DNA of 7,879 nt from contig DGBL01000005.1 of the NCBI GenBank assembly GCA_002384315.1, positions 1,578 to 9,456 on the forward strand, written 5' to 3'. Made by a program: the position numbers and the translations under genes. This document shows, piece by piece, positions 1-5,472 of this stretch; position 1 is the stretch's first letter; every line of letters starts with the position of its first letter. This DNA comes from Micrococcaceae bacterium UBA4005. Lineage in GTDB: Bacteria > Actinomycetota > Actinomycetes > Actinomycetales > Micrococcaceae. The notes below the pieces were generated by a model. It had not been told where the DNA came from. It worked only from the letters and a program-made list of their open reading frames with translations, and made no database searches.

Positions 1-495
1 GACCCGGAAAAATACGAGGTCATCGACGAGGCGTTCTCCTCGCTGCCCGGCGTCGACGTCGTCAGCGACCAGCGGGAGTTGCTCGAGAAAGTCTTCTCCG
101 TGATGAACAAGGCTTCACTGGCGGCCCTGGTGGTCGCCGGCGTCATGACTGTCTGCGCGATCCTGCTCATCGCCACCACCATCAGGCTTTCGGCCTTCAG
201 CAGGCGGCGCGAGACCGGAATCATGCGCCTGGTCGGAGCGTCCAAGGCAGTCATACAACTTCCCTTCATCCTTGAAGGCGTCATTGCAGCAGTGGTCGGG
301 GCGCTCCTTGCCTCGGCAACCCTCTGGGGGGTTTCCCGGTTCCTGATCGGCGGATGGCTTGCCCGCGAATATCCGGAGACGGCGTTCATTTCGGCTCAGC
401 AGGTGTTCCTGCTGGTACCGGCACTCATCCTCCTGGGTGCGCTACTGGCGGGGATATCCTCGCTGCTCACCCTGCGGCGTTATGTAAAGGTCTAA
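1..495 (+). CDS. ftsX: Cell division protein FtsX, C-terminal part (5' end outside window)
   Basis: The frame is open from base 1 and ends in TAA at 493-495, giving 164 residues of the C-terminal half of the FtsX permease. FtsX is the membrane half of the FtsEX complex, an ABC-type machine at the division site that drives no transport but relays FtsE ATPase activity to a periplasmic or extracellular wall hydrolase. The fragment begins in the external loop domain. It then shows three hydrophobic segments, at about fragment residues 38-60, 87-110 and 134-156. The charged cytoplasmic stretch RRRETGIMRLVGAS between the first two is a hallmark of FtsX/MacB-type permeases. The last residues (LRRYVKV) are a short cytoplasmic tail. 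A secreted peptidase starts 4 nt after the stop, so the two are almost certainly cotranscribed. ftsE would be expected just upstream, outside the window. Identification is strong; the missing N-terminus cannot be judged. Confidence 0.93.
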   Translation, partial: DPEKYEVIDEAFSSLPGVDVVSDQRELLEKVFSVMNKASLAALVVAGVMTVCAILLIATTIRLSAFSRRRETGIMRLVGASKAVIQLPFILEGVIAAVVGALLASATLWGVSRFLIGGWLAREYPETAFISAQQVFLLVPALILLGALLAGISSLLTLRRYVKV

Positions 496-499
496 GGCT

Positions 500-1966
500 A
501 TGTTTAGTGGAATCAGCAGTCTCGTGCGCAAGCGCAATGCGTGGTGGGAGCGTACGGACAACCGACCGTTTATCCTGCGGCGGGCCGGAGGCATCTCGAT
601 CGCCGTCGTCGCCTCCCTCGCGCTCGGGTTCAGCACGCCGCTCTTCGCGGATGAACTCGACGACCGCAAGGCCGCGCTGGAAAGCGAGATCGCCAAAGTT
701 GAGCAGTCCATCGAATATCTGGATAAGGACATCACTGAGACGATCGCCCAGTTGCGCGTCTACCAAGGCCAGTTGCCGGGGGCGCAGCAGGCTTTGGCAG
801 ATGCGCAGGGCAGGGTCGAAGCCGCCGCCGCGGAGGTTAGTGCGCTGGCGATGCGTGTGGAACTTGCCGAGGAAACCAAAAACAAGATCACGGACCAGCT
901 CGCCCGCAATGAAGCGGAAATGGAAAGTACCCGTGAGGTGATCGGGCAGATTGCCACCCAGGCGTACAAAAACGGCGGCGTTCCAGCGGACCTGTCCCTG
1001 ATGCTCGGGGCGGACGGAGCCGAGAACCTGACCAATTCCATGGATATGATCGACCAGGCGCTCAGGACGCAGAACGCGGCGATGGACCGGATGGCGCAGC
1101 AGAACGCGACCACCGCCAACAGCCAGGCCCGGCTGGTGGCCGTCGAAGCGGAAATCAAGGACCTCAAGGCCAAGGCCGACGCCGCCCTCGCCGCCGAGCA
1201 GGAAGCCCGGGACCAGGCTGCCGCGGAGAAGCGCAAGGTGGACAAGCTGGTCGCGGACACCTCCGTATTGTCCGACAAGCTCAAGGCCCAGAAGCCCATC
1301 ATCGAAGCCCGGCTCGCCAGTGTCGAAAAGGCCCACGCCGCGGTGATCGAGGATATCGCCGAACGCCAGCGCCGGCTCATCGAGGAAGCCCGGAAGCGCG
1401 AAGAGGCCCGGCTTCGCGCCGAGGCTGCGGAGCGCGCGCGGATTGAGAATGAACGCCGCGCCGCCGAGGCCGCCGCCGCCAATCGGCCAGCGCCACCACC
1501 TGTGGCGCCGAGTCCTGTCGCACCGCCTGCGCCAGGAAATGTCAGTGCCTTCGGCCTGCGGCACCCGGTTAACGCTCCGCTGAGTTCAGGATTCGGATGG
1601 CGGGACACACCGGTAGGGACCATCGACTACAACGGTACGGGTGGATACAACCATACGGGCCTCGACTATGCGGCGAACTGCGGCACACCCCTGTACGCCC
1701 CGGCTGCGGGGGAGGTCTGGTACGCGGATTCGAACGTCCTGCAGGGTGCCGGTACGCGCATCGTCCTGAACCACGGAGTCATCCAGGGCAATGCGCTAGC
1801 CACGAACTACTACCACCTCCAAAGCCTGGCTGTGGGTCCAGGGCAACGGGTCAGCGCCGGGCAGTTGATCGGGTATACGGGCAACTCTGGCAACTCGACC
1901 GGGTGCCACCTGCACTTTGAGACCGTGCTTAACGGAGTACCAGTCAATCCGCTCTCGCTGATGTAG
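500..1966 (+). CDS. Secreted coiled-coil M23 (LytM-type) peptidoglycan endopeptidase, probable FtsEX partner
   Basis: This 488-residue protein probably cleaves peptidoglycan peptide cross-bridges outside the membrane. It has a basic N-terminus and a hydrophobic core at about 29-49, with a likely signal cleavage after PLFA (residue 50). A long charged, Ala/Glu/Lys-rich coiled coil covers about 52-328. It contains a YKNG segment (156-159) followed by a less charged stretch to about 198, resembling the coiled-coil domains of PcsB and EnvC. A Pro/Ala linker (about 329-346) leads to the C-terminal M23 domain. All expected catalytic residues are present: zinc ligands His385, Asp389 (HTGLD) and His472, plus His439 (YYHL) and His470 (HLHFE). 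The ATG at 500 follows the ftsX stop by 4 nt, with AAAGG at 486-490 as ribosome binding site. Position next to ftsX and the coiled-coil layout suggest activation by FtsEX, the role played by PcsB in streptococci and RipC in mycobacteria. The partnership is inferred; the peptidase assignment is firm. Confidence 0.92.
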   Translation: MFSGISSLVRKRNAWWERTDNRPFILRRAGGISIAVVASLALGFSTPLFADELDDRKAALESEIAKVEQSIEYLDKDITETIAQLRVYQGQLPGAQQALADAQGRVEAAAAEVSALAMRVELAEETKNKITDQLARNEAEMESTREVIGQIATQAYKNGGVPADLSLMLGADGAENLTNSMDMIDQALRTQNAAMDRMAQQNATTANSQARLVAVEAEIKDLKAKADAALAAEQEARDQAAAEKRKVDKLVADTSVLSDKLKAQKPIIEARLASVEKAHAAVIEDIAERQRRLIEEARKREEARLRAEAAERARIENERRAAEAAAANRPAPPPVAPSPVAPPAPGNVSAFGLRHPVNAPLSSGFGWRDTPVGTIDYNGTGGYNHTGLDYAANCGTPLYAPAAGEVWYADSNVLQGAGTRIVLNHGVIQGNALATNYYHLQSLAVGPGQRVSAGQLIGYTGNSGNSTGCHLHFETVLNGVPVNPLSLM

Positions 1967-1984
1967 TCGTAGACTGGAGGGCGT

Positions 1985-2017
1985 GCCCACTCCCCGAACC
2001 GGGGCCAGCCCGTGGGC
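1985..2017 (+). other. GC-rich imperfect hairpin between the peptidase gene and smpB
   Basis: The inner stem is CCCCG (1992-1996) / CGGGG (2000-2004) with loop AAC. The outer stem is GCCCAC (1985-1990) / GTGGGC (2012-2017), separated from the inner one by one base on the left and seven on the right. No T-run follows, so it is a poor intrinsic terminator. It lies 13 nt before the smpB ribosome binding site, so it could be an mRNA stability, processing or attenuation element. The pairing is visible; any function is inferred. Confidence 0.4.
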
Positions 2018-2030
2018 GGTGATGCTAGCT

Positions 2031-2036
2031 AAGGAG
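2031..2036 (+). promoter_or_regulatory. Ribosome binding site that fixes the GTG start of smpB
   Basis: AAGGAG lies 7 nt upstream of the GTG at 2044. This is the strongest Shine-Dalgarno match on the plus strand of the window and supports the non-ATG start. Confidence 0.75.
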
Positions 2037-2043
2037 TTGTGCG

Positions 2044-2517
2044 GTGCCCAAGGAAAGTGGCCGGAAGGCAGTGGCCACCAATCGGAAGGCCCAGCACGAT
2101 TACGCCATCCTGGATACCTATGAGGCCGGAATTGCCCTCATGGGAACGGAGGTCAAGTCACTGCGCGCTGGCCGCGCGTCCCTCGTGGACGGGTACGCCG
2201 TCTTCTACAATGACGAGCTCTGGCTGGAGGGAATACACATTCCCGAATACACCCAGGGCAGCTGGACCAACCACGCGGTGCGTAGGCGGCGTAAGCTCCT
2301 CTTGCACCGGGAGGAACTAACCAAGATCGCCCAAAAAATCCGGGAATCGGGTTTCACGATCGTTCCCCTGCAATTGTATTTTGTCGATGGGCGGGCCAAA
2401 GTGGAGATCGCGGTGGCCCGCGGAAAGCGAGACTATGACAAACGGCAGACTTTGCGAGAGAAACAGGATAACCGGGAGGCGCTGCGCGCCATGCGCGAGA
2501 AAAACCTTGGTGCCTAG
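2044..2517 (+). CDS. smpB: SsrA-binding protein SmpB (trans-translation)
   Basis: The 157-residue protein has the normal length for SmpB, the small basic partner that binds the tRNA-like domain of tmRNA and brings it to stalled ribosomes. Family motifs are all visible. [18 protein letters not shown] lies at 13-30, [14 protein letters not shown] at 34-47, and [12 protein letters not shown] at 58-69. [13 protein letters not shown] is at 76-88 and GKRDYDKR at 127-134. The lysine/arginine-rich C-terminal tail (about 134-157) is the part that enters the empty mRNA channel. The start is GTG with a strong AAGGAG 7 nt upstream. Its RNA partner ssrA lies about 480 nt downstream on the same strand, with one small membrane-protein gene in between. 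The upstream ftsX and peptidase genes form the usual actinobacterial order. Identification is secure. Confidence 0.97.
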   Translation: MPKESGRKAVATNRKAQHDYAILDTYEAGIALMGTEVKSLRAGRASLVDGYAVFYNDELWLEGIHIPEYTQGSWTNHAVRRRRKLLLHREELTKIAQKIRESGFTIVPLQLYFVDGRAKVEIAVARGKRDYDKRQTLREKQDNREALRAMREKNLGA

Positions 2518-2520
2518 GGT

Positions 2521-2892
2521 ATGAGCAATGTTTTCTGGGACGCCCAAGATGACACCGACGACGACGGCGAGTCCGAACTGCGGTACCGGCGCCCGTGGTG
2601 GGTGAGCGGCGGCGCAGTCATTGACCTGTTGCTCCTACTGGCAATCGTTCCGGTTGGAATCCTGTCGCTGATTCCGTTCTTCTTCCTGATCTATATCTAC
2701 CTGGCCCAGGTACTTGTCTGGGTTTCCCCGCTCCTAGTGGGGTTGAATGCCGCGATCTTCTGGTGGAGCTTCCGCAGGAAACAGGCGGCGACGACAGCAC
2801 TCGCAGCGCTCGGCCTGGCGTTCGTAGCAGTCTCCTTCGTGGTGCTGCTGCTCTGGCAGGCGCAACTGGTGATCCTCGGCATCCCTTTCTAG
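2521..2892 (+). CDS. Small hypothetical membrane protein between smpB and ssrA
   Basis: I do not recognise this 123-residue protein. The N-terminus is strongly acidic (DAQDDTDDDGESE, residues 7-19) and is followed by a basic/aromatic patch RYRRPWW (21-27). Most of the rest is hydrophobic, with likely membrane segments at about 33-60 (long, possibly two short helices), 64-84 and 90-116. The short loop FRRKQ (84-88) may be cytoplasmic by the positive-inside rule. No catalytic motif is visible. The ATG lies 3 nt after the smpB stop with only a weak AGGG next to it and no proper Shine-Dalgarno, so translation is probably coupled to smpB. Sustained GC-rich third positions and a continuous hydrophobic pattern argue for a real gene. 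Cotranscription with smpB does not show a role in trans-translation. Confidence 0.75.
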   Translation: MSNVFWDAQDDTDDDGESELRYRRPWWVSGGAVIDLLLLLAIVPVGILSLIPFFFLIYIYLAQVLVWVSPLLVGLNAAIFWWSFRRKQAATTALAALGLAFVAVSFVVLLLWQAQLVILGIPF

Positions 2893-2938
2893 GGGCACGA
2901 GGAGTATCGGGCGGGAATCATCCGGTAATGCGGTGCGT

Positions 2939-2993
2939 TAGACTAGGTGTCTGGAAATATACGGCTTTCGCCGGACAGCAGATAGTTGATAAC
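2939..2993 (+). promoter_or_regulatory. Candidate promoter region for ssrA
   Basis: The 108 nt between the membrane-protein stop and the tmRNA should hold the ssrA promoter. Two possible -10 elements are visible. TAGACT at 2939-2944 fits the TANNNT pattern of actinobacterial housekeeping promoters and would need 5' processing of the transcript. GATAAC at 2988-2993 is placed to start transcription at or near the mature 5' end. Neither has a convincing -35. An imperfect hairpin, TGTCTGG (2948-2954) with CCGGACA (2971-2977, one G-U pair), lies between them without a T-run. This is a weak call. Confidence 0.3.
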
Positions 2994-3000
2994 TACACAC

Positions 3001-3368
3001 GGGGATGACAGGTTTCGACGATGTTAGTCGCGACAGGGGAAGCGGGCCGAGGATACAGGGTTATCTCGTTAACGATCTCTGTAAAACAATAAGTGCCGAA
3101 CAAAAGCGCACTGACTTCGCTCTCGCTGCCTAAGCAGCCAGACTAGTCCGTCAGCCCGGGTTTGCTCTCGTCCCGGATCCTGGCGTCATTTAGAGGGCCA
3201 CTGCTCTTGGTTTTTGTTGCAGGAACCAAGGGGACTTTTATGCAACTGAGCTTGGCAGCCACTAGTTTGCACGATGGCTGGAGCTGAGAAAAACCGACGC
3301 AAACTGCGCCCGGAGAAGCCCTGACAAAACTGCATCGGACGCGGGTTCAATTCCCGCCATCTCCACCA
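3001..3368 (+). ncRNA. ssrA: Transfer-messenger RNA (tmRNA, SsrA)
   Basis: tmRNA rescues stalled ribosomes. It is charged with alanine, enters the ribosome with SmpB, and supplies a short reading frame for a degradation tag. The 5' end GGGGATG (3001-3007) pairs with CATCTCC (3358-3364, one G-U pair) to form the acceptor stem, and ACCA at 3365-3368 is encoded. The T arm is GCGGG (3341-3345), TTCAATT, CCCGC (3353-3357). The tag frame sits at 3095-3133, preceded by the typical AATAAGT before the GCC resume codon. Its stop codon lies in the loop of a hairpin (GCTGC 3125-3129 / GCAGC 3134-3138). A further stem, CCGGG (3156-3160) / CCCGG (3172-3176), lies in the pseudoknot region. The length of 368 nt is normal for one-piece actinobacterial tmRNA. 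smpB is just upstream on the same strand. Ends are set from the acceptor pairing, so the coordinates should be accurate to a base or two. Confidence 0.96.
3095..3133 (+). other. tmRNA-encoded proteolysis tag reading frame
   Basis: From the GCC resume codon the frame reads AEQKRTDFALAA and then TAA (3131-3133). The C-terminal ALAA is the usual degron for ClpXP-type proteases, and the DFALAA ending is typical of actinobacterial tags. The resume codon was assigned from the preceding AATAAGT and from the 12-residue length. Confidence 0.88.
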
Positions 3369-3371
3369 TGT

Positions 3372-3409
3372 GATGTCTCGAGGCATAGTTCTCAGATGTC
3401 TCGGGTCAT
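3372..3409. repeat. Two tandem degenerate palindromes directly after ssrA
   Basis: The 9-mer GATGTCTCG occurs at 3372-3380 and again at 3395-3403. Each copy is part of a 14-bp near-palindrome of the form ATGTCTCGRGNCAT (3373-3386 and 3396-3409), spaced 23 bp apart. They begin only a few bases after the encoded CCA of the tmRNA. From memory, ATGTCTCG-type palindromes occur near the ends of IS481-family elements in actinobacteria, so this may be a mobile-element scar. That link is unverified and no transposase is present. Paired regulator sites are the alternative. Confidence 0.5.
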
Positions 3410-3412
3410 CGT

Positions 3413-3456
3413 TGACGATAACCCCCTCCCGAAGGAGGGGGTTATCGTCATTTCCT
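3413..3456 (+). terminator. Intrinsic terminator downstream of ssrA, possibly shared with the convergent ligase gene
   Basis: A perfect 17-bp stem runs from T3413 plus GACGATAACCCCCTCC (3414-3429) to GGAGGGGGTTATCGTC (3434-3449) plus A3450, with a CGAA loop (3430-3433) and a short TTT (3451-3453). The T-run is weak but the stem is very stable. Read on the minus strand, the loop is TTCG closed by C-G, the exceptionally stable UUCG tetraloop, so the hairpin may also stop or protect the ligase transcript arriving from the right. The 61 bases between 3454 and the ligase stop hold nothing else I can name. Confidence 0.8.
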
Positions 3457-3514
3457 GGCCTGGCAGCCCTCGCCGGGGTGAAATGTGCCCCGCTTGCTGC
3501 CCGCGGGCGCGTTG

Positions 3515-4633
3515 TCAGGGATTCCACTGCGGCTCCCGTTCATAGGTGAGCGTCGCCCGGTACAAGTCCAGTAGGGCTGCCATCCCACCGCTTTTCATGG
3601 CCCGCCGTTGCCGCTGCGCTCCGGTGCCCTGATCCCAGACAGACTCCAGCCCCGCAAGCACCCAGTCCGTATCACCCGCGGCGTCGAGCGCGGAGCCGAT
3701 ATAGTCCAGCAGTTGGCCTATCCGGGTCCGCGCCGGAACCAACGCCCCAGCGCGCAGATCCACGCACTGGCCGGTCAGCCCATCGCGGGCCGCCTGCCAC
3801 AGGGCCGCATCCAGTAGTTCCGGGTGCGGGTCGAAGAGCGGAACATCGGCAACGGCATCTTCGATCGCACGGGCCACGAGCCCGCGCGTGAGGGCGCCAA
3901 TCAATACCGCATCTTGTGCCTCGAGCTGGGCGTCCGAGCTGCGCAATTCAAGCGTGGGGTAGTTCTCGGACAAACGGGCCATCCAGGTCAGCACGCCCCG
4001 GTCGATGATGACGCCGGTGGCTGCGATCGCATCGATACGACGCTCATAGTCCGCGGCGTCCGCGAAGACCGGGGCAATTCCCTGGACGGCCCACCGGCGG
4101 TAGTGCACCACGCGCCAGCTACTGAAGCCGCTGTCGCGGTCGAGCCAGAAGGGTGAGTTTCCGCTCAGTGCCGTGATGACCGGGATCCACGGCCTGATCC
4201 GGTTCAGCGCGCGAACACCGGTTTCCCGGTCCGGTATCCCCACATGAATGTGCAGCCCGTTGACGAACTGGTCTCCGACAATACCCGGGGCGCTGGCCTT
4301 GAGCTCGTGATACCGCTTCTTGTCCGTCAGCTCCGGGTAGTGTGCCTCGATCCGGGGGGCTGCAGCAGTTCCGGCAGCGCAGACGCCAGCTCGGCGGGCG
4401 GCAGCCGAGAGCTTTCGGCGGAAATGGAGCAGTGATTCTTCGGCCTGGGTGAGGGTGTCACAGATCGGAGTGGCCGTCTCGATCTGGCAATTGAGCAATT
4501 CGCGCTGGATTTCCGCGCGGTTGATGCTGTCAGTGCGTTCGAGCTTGTCCTCGATGTCCGTGGCGCGTGCAACCGGCAGCCCCGTTTTCGGGTCGAGGAG
4601 CAGGTACTCCTCTTCGATTCCGAGTGTTCTCAT
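3515..4633 (-). CDS. YbdK-type carboxylate-amine ligase (glutamate-cysteine ligase 2 family)
   Basis: This 372-residue protein belongs to the GCS2/YbdK family, ATP-grasp-like ligases that join a carboxylate to an amine. The E. coli member has weak glutamate-cysteine ligase activity, and the true substrate of stand-alone actinobacterial members is generally unknown. Visible family motifs are GIEEEY (5-10, metal/ATP-binding glutamates), HIHVG (128-132), ALSGNSPFW (155-163), DSGFSSWR (167-174) and, further on, LELRSSDAQ. Length is normal. I chose the ATG at 4631-4633 because GGAGG (4640-4644 on the minus strand) lies 6 nt upstream; the in-frame TTG just before it would leave only 3 nt. The gene lies 97 nt behind the manganese regulator on the same strand and converges on ssrA. 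Since Actinobacteria usually make mycothiol rather than glutathione, a glutathione role should not be assumed. The family call is firm; the reaction is open. Confidence 0.88.
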   Translation of the reverse strand: MRTLGIEEEYLLLDPKTGLPVARATDIEDKLERTDSINRAEIQRELLNCQIETATPICDTLTQAEESLLHFRRKLSAAARRAGVCAAGTAAAPRIEAHYPELTDKKRYHELKASAPGIVGDQFVNGLHIHVGIPDRETGVRALNRIRPWIPVITALSGNSPFWLDRDSGFSSWRVVHYRRWAVQGIAPVFADAADYERRIDAIAATGVIIDRGVLTWMARLSENYPTLELRSSDAQLEAQDAVLIGALTRGLVARAIEDAVADVPLFDPHPELLDAALWQAARDGLTGQCVDLRAGALVPARTRIGQLLDYIGSALDAAGDTDWVLAGLESVWDQGTGAQRQRRAMKSGGMAALLDLYRATLTYEREPQWNP

Positions 4634-4639
4634 CAAGTA

Positions 4640-4644
4640 CCTCC
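4640..4644 (-). promoter_or_regulatory. Ribosome binding site deciding the ligase start
   Basis: GGAGG on the minus strand is 6 nt from the ATG at 4633 and only 3 nt from the alternative TTG at 4636, so it favours ATG. Confidence 0.65.
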
Positions 4645-4670
4645 GGTCAACGGGACGTGGCTCCCACCCA

Positions 4671-4676
4671 AGTCTA
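4671..4676 (-). promoter_or_regulatory. Candidate -10 element for the ligase gene
   Basis: TAGACT on the minus strand matches TANNNT, lies 37 nt before the ATG and is in the only sizeable gap (97 nt) among the minus-strand genes. No good -35 is visible. An AATAAT at 4690-4695 (minus) is a second possibility. The gene may instead be read through from the metal operon, since I see no terminator in this gap. Confidence 0.28.
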
Positions 4677-4730
4677 AGCAGGCTGACTAATTATTCCGTT
4701 ATCGTCCCGGTGCGGGTGCGCGCTTCGTAC

Positions 4731-5438
4731 CTAGGGCATCGTGAAGGTACACCCGGGGTGTGTGCCAAGACTCTCAACCCACAGGGCTCCGGCTGGCTCT
4801 GCGCCGAGGTCGAAGGCGGAGTCGGGTTCGCCCCGGTTCATCGCTACGACGAGCGCACCGTCGAATGGCCTGCGTCCGCGCACCACCAGTGGTGTGTCCA
4901 GCCCGACCGCGTGGGCTGCGAAGAAACGCAACACCTCAGGATTTTCGTCGCTGATGCGGGCGACCCGGCACGCGTGACCGGTATCGAGCAGCGAGACAGG
5001 AACGGCGGACGGCAGGCGGATGCGGCCCTCTGCGGTGGGGATCGGGTCGCCGTGGGGATCTCGGGCAGGCCTTCCAAGCTTCACATCGAGGCGTTCGATG
5101 AAAGCGTCGGACACCGTGTGCTCGAGCAGTTCCGCCTCGTCGTGGACTTCATCCCAGCGGTACCCGAGTTCCTCCACCAGGAAGGTTTCCACCAGCCGGT
5201 GCCGGCGGACCATGACCAGAGCCAGGCTCCGGCCGGCGGCGGTGAGACGGATGGGACTGTACTTTTGATGCTCGGCCAGACCCAGATCAACCAATTTGCG
5301 CACCATTTCGGTTACTGAGGAGTTGGCCACGGAGAGCCTGGCCGCCAGGCGGGAGGCCGTGATCGGCGCTTCCTGCCATTCAGTGAAGGCATAAATAGCC
5401 TTCACATAGTCCTGCACGCTCGTCGAATCGATACTCAT
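4731..5438 (-). CDS. mntR: Manganese-type DtxR/MntR family metal-dependent transcriptional regulator
   Basis: This 235-residue protein is a DtxR-family repressor that binds operator DNA when loaded with metal. A winged helix-turn-helix covers about 9-70, with the recognition region near ASRLAARLSVANSSVTEMV (28-46). The dimerisation and metal-binding domain follows (about 72-140), and a C-terminal SH3/FeoA-like domain fills about 148-230. Aligned by eye with DtxR, His80, Glu84 and His99 match the ancillary site, and Glu106 and His107 match the primary site. Asp10 and Glu103 stand where iron-type DtxR has Met10 and Cys102, as in B. subtilis MntR (Asp8, Glu99), which indicates Mn selectivity. 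B. subtilis Glu11 is Lys13 here. The ATG at 5438 is chosen because its N-terminus aligns with DtxR from residue 1. A GTG at 5471, 1 nt after the permease stop with GAGGG 8 nt upstream, would add 11 residues and is a serious alternative. It is the last gene of the uptake operon, implying autoregulation. Confidence 0.87.
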   Translation of the reverse strand: MSIDSTSVQDYVKAIYAFTEWQEAPITASRLAARLSVANSSVTEMVRKLVDLGLAEHQKYSPIRLTAAGRSLALVMVRRHRLVETFLVEELGYRWDEVHDEAELLEHTVSDAFIERLDVKLGRPARDPHGDPIPTAEGRIRLPSAVPVSLLDTGHACRVARISDENPEVLRFFAAHAVGLDTPLVVRGRRPFDGALVVAMNRGEPDSAFDLGAEPAGALWVESLGTHPGCTFTMP

Positions 5439-5472
5439 ATTCCCGGGCGTGGCCGCTTTCCTGCTGGCCACC

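Noticed and set aside
467..1564. Long open frame on the minus strand across the peptidase gene (also 760-1623 minus)
   Set aside because: It lies antisense to a firmly identified gene; long antisense frames are expected at this GC content. The translation is low-complexity Gly/Arg/Leu or Ser/Ala/Arg-rich with no recognisable domain.
2948..2977. Hairpin TGTCTGG/CCGGACA as a terminator for the smpB operon
   Set aside because: The loop is long (16 nt), one pair is G-U, and no T-run follows; it also lies in the probable ssrA promoter region. Mentioned there only.
3369..3514. Integrated genomic island at the tmRNA 3' end
   Set aside because: Only 146 nt separate ssrA from the next ordinary gene, and there is no integrase and no repeat of the tmRNA 3' end. 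At most a small scar could be present.
3186..3527. Minus-strand frame antisense to the tmRNA with a WRELNPRP peptide
   Set aside because: This is the well-known artefact of translating the antisense of a tRNA or tmRNA 3' domain; the peptide comes from the T arm and acceptor stem, not from a gene.
4634..4730. Metal-regulator operator in the gap before the ligase gene
   Set aside because: I found no convincing inverted repeat of the DtxR/MntR kind there; the operator is more likely upstream of the binding-protein gene, outside the window.
4449..5318. Plus-strand frame of 289 codons over the ligase start, the gap and the regulator
   Set aside because: It runs antisense to two recognised genes, has no plausible ribosome binding site, and shows no family resemblance.
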